Part shown: piece by piece, positions 1 through 8,020 of the stretch
Numbering within the stretch: the first letter of the stretch is position 1
Layout: every line of letters begins with the position of its first letter
Source: an uncultured Clostridia bacterium
GTDB taxonomy: Bacteria > Bacillota > Clostridia > TANB77 > CAG-465
Direction of reading: 5' to 3'
NCBI GenBank assembly: GCA_934130595.1
Contig: CAKOYF010000024.1
Location: 1-17,270 of the forward strand
DNA: 17,270 bases
Translations under genes and position numbers: made by a program
The notes under the pieces: generated by a model
Databases searched by the model: none
Seen by the model: the letters and a program-made list of their open reading frames with translations, nothing else
Told to the model about the DNA's origin: nothing

Positions 1-2152
1 TTCCAGTTTGAGCATCTTCTTTATATATTGTTATTTGCATTTTCTTTGCTATATTTGTTATATCTCCATATACATATGCACTATGTTTTGATTTATCTTC
101 TCCAATAAATTGTTCAAACATTATTTGTCTTGTATTTGAAGAACCAATATGGAATTTTCCATCAAACGCTATTCCTGGTATTTTAACTTCAGAAATTGTG
201 TATGTACCATAAGGTAAATCACTAATTACACATTTACCATTATTATCTGTTTGAGTTGAATAATATACTTTAGATGTATCACTGTTTAATACAGCTTTAA
301 ATACAACTCCAGATAATTTTTGTTTTAATGTTGAATCTGTTTCTTCTATGTATTTAGTTATTTCTATACTATTTTTTATTACTTGTTCTTGTGAAGTAAC
401 AGTTTGTTCTGCTACTTTTACATTTTGATTTGCAGTATTTTGATATACTGTATAAACATTAGTATCTATATTATATCCTGTTGGTGCTTTTGTTTCTTTT
501 ACGTAATATGTTTCTGTATAGTTATAGCTTCCATTAACATAGTCTACTAATAATAAATCTGATGATGTAGCATATCCATTTTTATCTACTGTTAATTTTT
601 CAACAAGATTAGTACAGTTTGCATCTTTGTATATTGAATATTCTGCACCTTCAAATTTTGCATCTGCTTGAATTGTTTTTCCTGTTTCTTTATCTTGTTT
701 ATCTATTTTTATTCTTATTCTCATAGGTAAAGTATATACTTGAACAGAATGATTACTTGATATGTTGCTTATAGTATATGAATCTCCTAACATGTTGAAA
801 TTATTTATGTTTTGTTCAACACCATCTACAACAATTTTAGATATATAATATCCTTTTTGAGGTGTAAAGGATACAGTTCTACTTGATCCACCTTTTATAT
901 CATATATTGTATTTGTAATACTACCATGATCAATACTTGTACTTATTTGATATTTTACTTCTGTTGTTACAGTATTTGTTGTTTTTGTTCCTCTTGTAGT
1001 TGTTACAGATGAATTATTATCTATGTATGTACCATTTCCATTAGTAAATCCAATCAAATTACTATTTACTGTACATGGTATTACAAGTTTATATGTGTTA
1101 GAATAATATCCCTGATTTCTTAGGTAATCCCATTTCATTCTAGCACTTACATTATTACCATTTATTGAGATATCAAAAATATATGACGCATCATTATTGT
1201 TTTGATCTAATACTTTTACATTTCCTGATTGGATTGTAAATGCTGATGAAATATTATCTGATATTACAAAATTATCATAAAGATATGATGGGTCCTCCAT
1301 AGGAATAAATTGATTTATTGTATATGTTACAGTTTCACCTACATGTGTAACAGCTTTATCTACATTTTTAGTTGGCTGTGGTTGTTCAAAAGGTGCAAGT
1401 GAAGACATTCCTAAAGAATAAATTGCTAAGTCTGCTGTCCATCTTGTAGTACTAACTTTTATTTCAGCACCGTTGTTAATAAATACCTGTGCTAAAAATT
1501 GTGGGTTAGCATCATCATTTGCGTTGTCATCTTCTACTCTTGAACGTATTGCATTTCCATCAATGTATAATCTTGTTCCATTTAATATATACATTGAGTC
1601 TACGCCACTAACTGCTTCAACATATTGAGCCCAGTCTAAGTCTAATAGACTTAAGTATCCTTTAAAATCTACTCTATCATTAGTACCTGAGGCTAAGAAT
1701 TCGTATCTTAAGACTGTATCACTCATTCCTATTAAATAAAAGTTATATGAATTAGCATAGTATACTACTTGAGGCTGTACTGCGCCATTTCTTATTGCTT
1801 TAATAGAGCCATAATCTGCTAAAGTAACTTTTAAGTCTACTGATCGGCCATTTACTGCTCCAACATTCTTATATCTTATCCATGTGTCGCCTTTTGCTGG
1901 CCATTCTGCAGTCCAAACATTATATAATTGTGTTCCTGCAGTTAAGTATTTATAGTCACTCCAGCCAAAGTTAGGACTAACTTCAATTCTATCTCCGCTG
2001 ATATTATTTAAGTTCATTGTATAACCATATTCACTATTTAAAGTACTATTTCCATCTACATAGTATATTGGTACTGCATTTACACTACCTTTTAGTGTCA
2101 ATGAAAATATAATTGCAAGTGCCATGGTTATAAACACTTTGATTTTTTTCAT
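1..2152 (-). CDS. Secreted SpaA/Cna_B-type surface protein (adhesin or pilin-like), C-terminus outside the window
   Basis: The reading frame is open from the ATG at 2152 to the window edge, giving 717 residues and no stop. A purine-rich GAGGGGG ribosome site precedes the ATG. Residues 1-26 form a Sec signal peptide: a KK-rich start, a hydrophobic core, and a likely cut after VNA. Residues about 27-255 form an extracellular region I do not recognise. About 260-375 resembles the isopeptide-forming D2 fimbrial domain (TKNVDKAVTHVGETVTYTI). About 395-465 looks like an InlB/B-repeat-type module (HGSIT, then FTPQKGYYISKIVVDG). About 477-571 is a SpaA/Cna_B domain, with a KIDKQDKETGK start and the usual ETKAPTGY ending. 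About 596-684 is a second one, and a third begins near 704. Such domains usually carry Lys-Asn isopeptide bonds and end in a sortase signal, which would lie outside the window. A role in wall-anchored adhesion or pilus assembly is inferred. Confidence 0.85.
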   Translation of the reverse strand, partial: MKKIKVFITMALAIIFSLTLKGSVNAVPIYYVDGNSTLNSEYGYTMNLNNISGDRIEVSPNFGWSDYKYLTAGTQLYNVWTAEWPAKGDTWIRYKNVGAVNGRSVDLKVTLADYGSIKAIRNGAVQPQVVYYANSYNFYLIGMSDTVLRYEFLASGTNDRVDFKGYLSLLDLDWAQYVEAVSGVDSMYILNGTRLYIDGNAIRSRVEDDNANDDANPQFLAQVFINNGAEIKVSTTRWTADLAIYSLGMSSLAPFEQPQPTKNVDKAVTHVGETVTYTINQFIPMEDPSYLYDNFVISDNISSAFTIQSGNVKVLDQNNNDASYIFDISINGNNVSARMKWDYLRNQGYYSNTYKLVIPCTVNSNLIGFTNGNGTYIDNNSSVTTTRGTKTTNTVTTEVKYQISTSIDHGSITNTIYDIKGGSSRTVSFTPQKGYYISKIVVDGVEQNINNFNMLGDSYTISNISSNHSVQVYTLPMRIRIKIDKQDKETGKTIQADAKFEGAEYSIYKDANCTNLVEKLTVDKNGYATSSDLLLVDYVNGSYNYTETYYVKETKAPTGYNIDTNVYTVYQNTANQNVKVAEQTVTSQEQVIKNSIEITKYIEETDSTLKQKLSGVVFKAVLNSDTSKVYYSTQTDNNGKCVISDLPYGTYTISEVKIPGIAFDGKFHIGSSNTRQIMFEQFIGEDKSKHSAYVYGDITNIAKKMQITIYKEDAQTG

Positions 2153-2333
2153 ACATTTCCCCCTCTTTTACATTTTTCTAATAATATTTTACCATTTTTG
2201 CACTTTTTTGTTATGATTACTTTTCTAAATTTAAAGTATATCTTAGATATATTTCATTTGTATTTCTTTAACATTTCCTCTTTATTTCAAACACTATTAT
2301 TTTTAAGTTATTTACTTATTTCTTGTAACAAAA

Positions 2334-2365
2334 AAGAGCTTGAAATTTATTTTTTTCAAGCTCTT
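2334..2365 (-). terminator. Rho-independent terminator after fic
   Basis: This is a perfect 12-bp inverted repeat: AAGAGCTTGAAA at 2334-2345 and TTTCAAGCTCTT at 2354-2365, around an 8-base loop. Read on the minus strand it is followed by a short T run. It starts 9 bases after the fic stop, so it should end the rnj-gltX-antitoxin-fic transcript. The plus-strand side is also T-rich, but no plus-strand gene needs it. The remaining bases between here and the start at 2152 hold only AT-rich leader sequence. I found no convincing -35/-10 pair for the surface protein there. Confidence 0.8.
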
Positions 2366-2374
2366 CTTTTTTAT

Positions 2375-2959
2375 TTATATAATTTTTTTAATACTTCTTC
2401 TAAGCATTTTTATTTGTTCTGATTCATCGAAAATTGCTTTTTTGCTAGCTCTTAATATATCGTCATGATTTATTTCATACCAATCTATTACATATCCACA
2501 ATCAAAACATATTTCTCTTACTAACTCTCTTATTGTTCTTCCATTTCCTTCTCTAAAAGGATGTAAAACATTTAATTCAGTCATAATATATGAAATTCGT
2601 TTTATGAAATCAGTAAAAGACATCTTTTTCATCTCATCTATATTTACCTTTTCAAATATTTGTCTTATATTATCTTCAATATATTCATATTCTGAAAATC
2701 TAAAGTTATCTTTTGTTATATTTTCTTGTCTATATTCACCTGCAAAGTAAAAAACGTCTTCAAATAAATATTTATGTATAAATTTTAATCGCTCCGGTGT
2801 ATATGGCATTGAAAGAGTCATTGTACTTATAGTAGCTATTTTAAATGCCACTATTCTAGTTTCATACTCTTTTAACAATTCTTCATCTTTTATATCCAAT
2901 TTATTTTTTAATACATCAGTTCCCTTATACGTATATTTTGAATTAATAGCATTATACAT
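2375..2959 (-). CDS. fic: Fic-domain protein (AMP-transferase-type toxin of a Fic/VbhA pair)
   Basis: This 194-residue protein has the full Fic active-site motif HPFREGNGRT at 133-142. His133 is the predicted catalytic base, and the GNGR loop binds the nucleotide phosphates. The beta-hairpin flap is visible as GEYRQENITKDNFRF around 74-88. The N-terminal YTYKGTDVLKNKLDI stretch is typical of short bacterial Fic proteins. Fic enzymes usually transfer AMP from ATP to a hydroxyl side chain of a target protein, and class I members are held inactive by a separate small antitoxin. I see no obvious (S/T)xxxE(G/N) inhibitory motif in this protein, but the small protein just upstream has one. The start codon overlaps the upstream stop by 8 bases and has no clear Shine-Dalgarno site, so translation is probably coupled. 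The target is unknown. The family call is sure; activity as a toxin is inferred. Confidence 0.92.
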   Translation of the reverse strand: MYNAINSKYTYKGTDVLKNKLDIKDEELLKEYETRIVAFKIATISTMTLSMPYTPERLKFIHKYLFEDVFYFAGEYRQENITKDNFRFSEYEYIEDNIRQIFEKVNIDEMKKMSFTDFIKRISYIMTELNVLHPFREGNGRTIRELVREICFDCGYVIDWYEINHDDILRASKKAIFDESEQIKMLRRSIKKII

Positions 2960-3137
2960 TCTTAGCGTTCATTTTAGATATTATATCTTTTTTTATAATA
3001 TCTATTCCTTGCTCTTGTGTTATTTTATTTTCTAAAAACTCATTTATAAGGGAAACATCTTCTTGATGAAGTTCTAAGCCTTCCATTGCCATAGTAGCTT
3101 TAATATTTTCAACTAACTTTTCATCATTTGTTAACAC
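2952..3137 (-). CDS. VbhA-like antitoxin of the Fic toxin
   Basis: This 61-residue acidic, helical protein begins at a GTG, with AAAAGG about 10 bases upstream. It contains T15-M-A-M-E19-G20, which fits the (S/T)xxxE(G/N) inhibitory motif of Fic antitoxins. In VbhA-type proteins the Glu of this motif enters the Fic active site and stops productive ATP binding. Length, motif position near the N-terminus, and the C-terminal helical stretch all match the VbhA family. The gene begins 14 bases after the gltX stop, and its own stop overlaps the fic start, so all three are likely on one mRNA with antitoxin made before toxin. The family assignment rests on the motif plus context rather than on extended similarity. 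Confidence 0.83.
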   Translation of the reverse strand: MLTNDEKLVENIKATMAMEGLELHQEDVSLINEFLENKITQEQGIDIIKKDIISKMNAKNV

Positions 3138-3151
3138 AAACTCACATCCTT

Positions 3152-4861
3152 TTATAATTTAGATATTGTGTCTTCCATTCTAGCAATAGTTGTATCTCTT
3201 CCTAATAATTGCATTATACTGTATATATCTGGTGTATTTTTTCTATTTGTTACAGCCATTCTAACAATTGAAGAAAAATCTGCTATACTTCCTATATATT
3301 TGCTTGGATCTGCTTTATATTCTTTCATATTTACACAGAATCCTAAATTTTGTGCAACTTCTTTCATTCTAGCAAACCATTCATCTTTAGTATCATTTTC
3401 ATTATATGCAGCTTTATATGCTTCAAGTGATTTTTTTATAACATCTAAAGTTAATGTTTCTTTTTCTTCTGGTAATGTCTTTATTAAATATCCTTCTTCT
3501 TCTAATTCTTTTGCATAATTATCATTAAAGAAATATCTAAATGTAGGTTCTACATCTTCCCATTTATATATATCTTTTCTAATTTTTGTAGCATTATCTC
3601 TTTCTAGTCCAAATACTTTTCTTGAATATTCTAAGTCTGAGTTTACTAAATCATAAAACTCTTTATTATATTCTTTTGACCATTCTAATACATTTTTTAA
3701 TACTTCTTCGCCACTCATTTTAGCTATTACTTCTTTAGATAAGTCATTTAACTTAGGAATATCTAATAATGATCCTGCACTACTCATTTTATCTAGTTTA
3801 AATTCAAAATCTTTATATGATTTATCTGGATTTTTAGATTTCCACATTTCAAAATCTGAATTTAATATTGTCATTAAGTAGTTATTAACACCTTCAACAG
3901 GATATCCTGCAGCAATAAAGTATGATACAGCTGCAACTTTATCTTTTCTTTTAGATAGTTTTCTTTTTGAATCTCCATCTTTAATCATTATTGTTGGTGT
4001 ATGAATATAGTGTGGTGCTTCAAATCCCATAGCTTCAAATAATTGTAAATGTTTTGGAACTGAAGGTAACCATTCTTCTGCACGAACAACATGAGTTGTA
4101 TGCATAAAGTGATCATCACAAGCGTGTGCAAAGTGATAAGTTGGTAATCCATCAGATTTGATAATAACAATATCTTCATCATTATCTGCCATTTCAATTT
4201 TTCCTCTTGCATCATCTATGAAAGAAATTTTTCTCATATGAGAACCATTAGATCTAAATCTAATTATAAATTTCTCTCCTTTTTTTACTCTTTCAATTGA
4301 TTCATCTATTGAAATGTTTCTGCACTTTGCATATACTCCATAATATCCTGGTACAATTTTATTTGCAACTTGAGCATCGTGTGATTTTTGAAGCATTTCA
4401 GGAGTACAAAAACATGGATATGCTCTTCCTATCTCTATTAAATGCTTAGCACAAATTCTATATATTTCTCTTCTTTTTGATTGAGTGTATGGGCCATAGT
4501 CTCCTATTTCTTTGTCTTTTTTTATTACACCTTCATCTGGCATTAAATCAAAATGCTCTAGGCCAGCCATTATTTCATCTATTGCTCCCTCAACTTCTCT
4601 TTTTTGGTCAGTATCTTCTACTCTAACAAAGAACTTTCCACCACTTTGAGAAGCTAATTTCTTATTAATCATTGCTTGAAATAATGTACCTGTATGCATC
4701 ATTCCAGTAGGTGAAGGTCCAATTCTAACTACCTTTGCATCCTTTGGAAGATTTCTTTCAGGATATCTAATTTCTAAATCATCCACAGTTTCGTCTACGT
4801 CTGGGAATATTAAATATGCTAATTCGTAGCATTTTCTTTCATATTCTTTATCCATTTCCAT
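3152..4861 (-). CDS. gltX: Glutamyl-tRNA synthetase, long clostridial-type variant
   Basis: This class I aminoacyl-tRNA synthetase charges tRNA-Glu (and possibly tRNA-Gln) with glutamate in the cytoplasm. GPSPTGMMHTGTLF at 48-61 carries the HIGH-type signature (H56-T-G-T). FVRVEDTDQKRE at 78-89 is typical of GluRS rather than GlnRS. KLSKR at 301-305 is the KMSKS loop. C150-x-C152 and C180 suggest a zinc-binding insert. At 569 residues it is longer than the usual 460-500: the catalytic core starts about 40 residues in, and the C-terminal anticodon-binding part is also extended. The ATG at 4861 has AAAGGAG 8 bases upstream. The second Met two codons later is less well placed. It follows rnj by 31 bases and is likely co-transcribed with it. 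Whether it is discriminating or non-discriminating cannot be read from the sequence. Confidence 0.93.
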   Translation of the reverse strand: MEMDKEYERKCYELAYLIFPDVDETVDDLEIRYPERNLPKDAKVVRIGPSPTGMMHTGTLFQAMINKKLASQSGGKFFVRVEDTDQKREVEGAIDEIMAGLEHFDLMPDEGVIKKDKEIGDYGPYTQSKRREIYRICAKHLIEIGRAYPCFCTPEMLQKSHDAQVANKIVPGYYGVYAKCRNISIDESIERVKKGEKFIIRFRSNGSHMRKISFIDDARGKIEMADNDEDIVIIKSDGLPTYHFAHACDDHFMHTTHVVRAEEWLPSVPKHLQLFEAMGFEAPHYIHTPTIMIKDGDSKRKLSKRKDKVAAVSYFIAAGYPVEGVNNYLMTILNSDFEMWKSKNPDKSYKDFEFKLDKMSSAGSLLDIPKLNDLSKEVIAKMSGEEVLKNVLEWSKEYNKEFYDLVNSDLEYSRKVFGLERDNATKIRKDIYKWEDVEPTFRYFFNDNYAKELEEEGYLIKTLPEEKETLTLDVIKKSLEAYKAAYNENDTKDEWFARMKEVAQNLGFCVNMKEYKADPSKYIGSIADFSSIVRMAVTNRKNTPDIYSIMQLLGRDTTIARMEDTISKL

Positions 4862-4892
4862 ATAAATAACTCCTTTTTCTACACTAAATTTT

Positions 4893-6788
4893 TTACATTT
4901 TTTTATCCATATCTACATCCATTAATATTGGTAATATCATAGGTTGTCTCTTTGTTTTAGAATATATGTATTTTATTAATGATTCTCTAACTTTTGTTTT
5001 TATTGTTGACCACTCTCTTATGTTTTGTTCTTCACATTTAGAAAGTTCTTTTTTAGCAACTTCTTTTATTTCATCTATTAAAGTTTCATTTTCTCTTACA
5101 TATACAAATCCACGTGTTACAATGTCTGGACCAGATACAACTTTTGCTGTTTTTCTGTCTAAAGAGATTACAACAATTATCATACCATTTTCAGATAGTA
5201 ATTGTCTATCTCTTAATACAATATTTCCTACATCTCCTACGCCAAGACCATCAACTAAGACAATACCAGATGTTACTTGAGTTGTCATTTTAGCAGAATT
5301 TTTATCTATTTCTAATATTCTACCATTTTCCATAATAAATACGTTTTCTTTAGCAACTCCAGTATCTACTGCTAATTGTCCATGTTGTTTTAAGAATCTA
5401 TATTCTCCATGAACAGGCATAAAATACTTAGGTCTAACTAAACTTAGCATAAGTTTTAGTTCTTCTTGACAAGCGTGTCCAGAAACGTGAACATCAGCTA
5501 TTTGGTTTTGAATTACTTCTGCTCCTAATCTTTCAAGTTCATCAACTATTTTTCCAATAGACTTTTCATTTCCTGGTATAGCTGATGAAGAGAAGATTAT
5601 CATATCATCTGGAGTAATTTGAACTTTTTTGTGTTCGCCAACAGACATACGTGATAATGCAGCCATTGGTTCTCCTTGAGATCCTGTTGTTATTATAACT
5701 AACTGATCAGGATTGTACATTCCTATTTTATCTATATCTATTATTGTTCCTTCTGGTGCATTCAAATATCCTAATTCTTGAGATACAGCTAGAACATTTA
5801 CCATACTACGTCCAACTACAGCAACTTTTCTCTTAAATTTTACAGCTGAGTTGATTATTTGTTGCATTCTATGTACATTTGATGCAAATGTTGCAACAAT
5901 TATTCTCTTTGTACAGTTAGTAAATAATCTATCTAATTCCTTACCAACACTTCTTTCAGACATTGTATGACCTGGTCTTTGAACATTGGTACTATCAGAT
6001 AACAATAATGTTACTCCTTCTTTACCTAATTCTGCTATTCTTTGTAAATCCATATATCCACCATCGATAGGTGTATAGTCTATTTTAAAATCTCCTGTAT
6101 GTAACACTGTTCCTACAGGTGTTGTTATAGCAATTGCCATTGAATCAGCTATAGAGTGGGTTACCCTAATAAATTCTACTTTAAATTTTCCAAATTTTAG
6201 AACTTGTCTAGGCTCTACAGTTACTAATTTTGTTTGTTTTTCTAAGTTATGTTCTGCAAGTTTTACCTTAATTAATCCTAAAGATAATTTACTACCATAT
6301 ACTGGTACATTTATTTTCTTTAAGAAATATGGTATAGCTCCTATATGATCTTCATGTCCATGAGTTATTAATATTGCTTTTACTTTATCTTTATTTTTTT
6401 CAAGATATGATATGTCCGGTATTACAATATCTACTCCTAACATTTCGTCTTCTGGAAATGCTAAACCACAATCTACTACTATAATTTCATTTTCATATTC
6501 AAAAACTGTTAAGTTTTTTCCTATTTCATTTAATCCACCAAGTGGAATTATTTTTAATTTTGATTTTGCAAAAAGTCCATTTTGTTTTTTGGTTTTTTTC
6601 TCAGACTTTTCCTTTACTTCATCTAATTGTATATTATCTATGATTATTTCTTCATCTTTTGCTTTTGAAAGTTTTTCTTTTGTATCTTTCTTTAATCTTT
6701 TATTTACATTATTTACTTTTTTATTATTACCACTTTTAGTCTTTCTGGACTTAGTGGCACTTTTGCTTTTGTTATTTTCTTCTTCCAT
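4893..6788 (-). CDS. rnj: Ribonuclease J with a lysine-rich N-terminal extension
   Basis: This metallo-beta-lactamase/beta-CASP ribonuclease takes part in mRNA decay and in rRNA and sRNA processing as a 5'-3' exonuclease and endonuclease. The zinc site is HGHEDH at 143-148, with His211 and HTGD at 230-233. Further signatures are SDSTNVQRPGHTMSE, the VHVSGHACQEE beta-CASP motif and MPVHGEYR. The C-terminal RNase J domain ends near the last residue. At 631 residues it is about 75 longer than a typical RNase J. The excess is residues 1 to about 75, very rich in Lys, Asn, Ser and Glu and probably disordered. The ATG at 6788 has an AGAAGGAG site, and no other Met lies before the catalytic domain, so the extension looks genuinely translated. 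It heads the operon with gltX, the antitoxin and fic, behind a leader of about 125 bases. Confidence 0.95.
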   Translation of the reverse strand: MEEENNKSKSATKSRKTKSGNNKKVNNVNKRLKKDTKEKLSKAKDEEIIIDNIQLDEVKEKSEKKTKKQNGLFAKSKLKIIPLGGLNEIGKNLTVFEYENEIIVVDCGLAFPEDEMLGVDIVIPDISYLEKNKDKVKAILITHGHEDHIGAIPYFLKKINVPVYGSKLSLGLIKVKLAEHNLEKQTKLVTVEPRQVLKFGKFKVEFIRVTHSIADSMAIAITTPVGTVLHTGDFKIDYTPIDGGYMDLQRIAELGKEGVTLLLSDSTNVQRPGHTMSERSVGKELDRLFTNCTKRIIVATFASNVHRMQQIINSAVKFKRKVAVVGRSMVNVLAVSQELGYLNAPEGTIIDIDKIGMYNPDQLVIITTGSQGEPMAALSRMSVGEHKKVQITPDDMIIFSSSAIPGNEKSIGKIVDELERLGAEVIQNQIADVHVSGHACQEELKLMLSLVRPKYFMPVHGEYRFLKQHGQLAVDTGVAKENVFIMENGRILEIDKNSAKMTTQVTSGIVLVDGLGVGDVGNIVLRDRQLLSENGMIIVVISLDRKTAKVVSGPDIVTRGFVYVRENETLIDEIKEVAKKELSKCEEQNIREWSTIKTKVRESLIKYIYSKTKRQPMILPILMDVDMDKKM

Positions 6789-6921
6789 TAAATCTCTCCT
6801 TCTTCTATATATTTTTCAATCTGCATTTTAACATAACTTTTTTACCCGTACTTTTTTATTTCATTAGCATAACTTGCTATAAATTAACTAATTAAGATAT
6901 ATCACGTAATAAGACTATATA

Positions 6922-6950
6922 ATTATAACATATATATTGTTAAAAGTCAA
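6922..6950 (-). promoter_or_regulatory. Sigma-A promoter of the rnj-gltX-antitoxin-fic unit
   Basis: On the minus strand TTGACT (6945-6950) and TATAAT (6922-6927) are separated by exactly 17 bases. Transcription would start near 6915, leaving a 5' leader of about 125 bases before the rnj ATG. I see no recognised riboswitch in that leader, and the stretch between the promoter and rnj is otherwise AT-rich and featureless. Confidence 0.8.
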
Positions 6951-7011
6951 TTTTACATAAATTCAAATTTAGCATAAAAAATAATATTTTAAACTGCTTA
7001 TATAAAAAATA

Positions 7012-7050
7012 AAAAGGCAGAAATACAGTACTATCTGTTTTCTACCTTTT
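7012..7050 (-). terminator. Terminator of the perR-rbr operon
   Basis: The arms at 7012-7028 and 7035-7050 pair over about 16 bases (AAAAGG, AGAAA and CAG blocks, with one mismatch and a one-base bulge) around a 6-base loop. On the minus strand the hairpin is followed by TTTTTATTTTTTATA. It begins 19 bases after the rubrerythrin stop. Confidence 0.8.
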
Positions 7051-7069
7051 AATATTTTATATTATACTA

Positions 7070-7609
7070 TTAATAATTTTCCGCTTTTATTTCAAAGAAA
7101 GCTTTTGGATGTGAGCATACAGGACATACTTCTGGTGCTTTTGGTCCTACGTGTATGTGTCCGCAATTTCTACATTTCCATACTTTTACTTCTCCACAAT
7201 CAAAGACTTTACCTGTTTCTACATTGTCTAATAGTTTTAAATATCTTTCTTCATGTTCTTTTTCTATCTTTCCAACAGCTTCAAATAAGTATGCAATTCT
7301 GTCAAATCCTTCTTCTTTTGCCTCTTTAGCCATTCTCTCATACATATCTGTCCATTCAAAATTTTCACCATTTGCAGCTGCTTTTAAGTTTTCTGTAGTA
7401 GTAGGAATATCTCCACCATTTAAAAGCTTAAACCACATTTTAGCATGCTCTTTTTCATTATCTGCAGTTTCTTGAAAAATAGCTGCAATTTGCTCGTATC
7501 CTTCCTTTTTAGCTTTAGAAGCAAAAAAAGTATATTTATTTCTTGCTTGAGACTCTCCTGCAAATGCTTCCATTAAATTTTTTTCTGTTTTTGTTCCTTT
7601 TAAATCCAT
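7070..7609 (-). CDS. rbr: Rubrerythrin
   Basis: This 179-residue two-domain protein has a four-helix ferritin-like diiron domain (about 1-135) and a C-terminal rubredoxin domain. Iron ligands visible in the diiron part include Glu19, E52-x-x-H55, glutamates around 96-100, and E116-x-x-H119. The rubredoxin Fe(Cys)4 site is C146-x-x-C149 with C162-x-x-C165. Rubrerythrins reduce hydrogen peroxide to water in the cytoplasm of anaerobes, with electrons passed through the rubredoxin centre. Length and domain order are normal for the family. The start is 2 bases after the perR stop, and its strong GGGGAGGAA ribosome site lies inside the last perR codons, so the two genes form one translationally close operon under PerR control. 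Confidence 0.96.
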   Translation of the reverse strand: MDLKGTKTEKNLMEAFAGESQARNKYTFFASKAKKEGYEQIAAIFQETADNEKEHAKMWFKLLNGGDIPTTTENLKAAANGENFEWTDMYERMAKEAKEEGFDRIAYLFEAVGKIEKEHEERYLKLLDNVETGKVFDCGEVKVWKCRNCGHIHVGPKAPEVCPVCSHPKAFFEIKAENY

Positions 7610-7611
7610 TA

Positions 7612-8007
7612 TTATTCCTCCCCTATCTTAGATTTACATTTTTCACATATTCCATATATTGTTAAACTATCCATTTTAGGTAATACTCCTGTTTGTGATT
7701 CTATCTGCTTTGACATTTCTTCTTCATTAAGTTCAAAGCTAAAATCCCAAACATTTCCACACATTTCACATATTGCGTGATAATGTTTTTTCCAAATATA
7801 ATCGTATCTATCCGGTCCAACTGGCATACTTATCTTTAAAATTTGATTATTTTCACACAAAATATTTATATTTCTATAAACTGTACTCCTACTTATCTTA
7901 GGATCAATCTTTAAAACCATTTCATAAATTTGTTCAGCAGTAGGATGAATCTTTGTATTTTTTAATGTGTCTAATATGATTTGTCTTTGTTTGGAATAGT
8001 TATTCAT
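7612..8007 (-). CDS. perR: Peroxide-responsive Fur-family repressor PerR
   Basis: This 131-residue Fur-family regulator has an N-terminal winged helix (KISRSTVYRNINIL is the recognition region) and a C-terminal dimerisation domain. Both structural zinc pairs are present: C80-x-x-C83 and C121-x-x-C124. All five ligands of the PerR regulatory Fe/Mn site align by spacing with B. subtilis PerR: His21, Asp69, His75, His77 and Asp88. Asp88 matches the residue that marks peroxide-sensing PerR as opposed to Fur. In PerR, iron-catalysed oxidation of the site histidines releases DNA. The protein is slightly short at the N-terminus compared with B. subtilis PerR. The start is supported by an AGTAAGGAG site. 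Its partner rbr directly follows, and a palindromic operator sits between promoter and start, so autoregulation is likely. PerR is preferred over Fur or Zur on the ligand set and the rubrerythrin neighbour. Confidence 0.92.
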   Translation of the reverse strand: MNNYSKQRQIILDTLKNTKIHPTAEQIYEMVLKIDPKISRSTVYRNINILCENNQILKISMPVGPDRYDYIWKKHYHAICEMCGNVWDFSFELNEEEMSKQIESQTGVLPKMDSLTIYGICEKCKSKIGEE

Positions 8008-8020
8008 AAATCTCCTTACT

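Noticed and set aside
2198..2422. Plus-strand open frame of 74 codons
   Set aside because: It runs through the fic terminator and into the fic coding region, is low-complexity (F/L/Y-rich), and has no ribosome site.
3988..4215. Second minus-strand frame inside gltX
   Set aside because: It lies fully inside the conserved gltX coding region in another frame and has no recognisable features.
6412..6831. Plus-strand open frame of 139 codons over the rnj 5' end
   Set aside because: It is the antisense shadow of the Lys/Asn-rich RNase J tail (F/S/L-rich), with no start signals.
6789..6921. Riboswitch or T-box in the rnj leader
   Set aside because: No T-box sequence, specifier loop, or terminator/antiterminator pair is visible.
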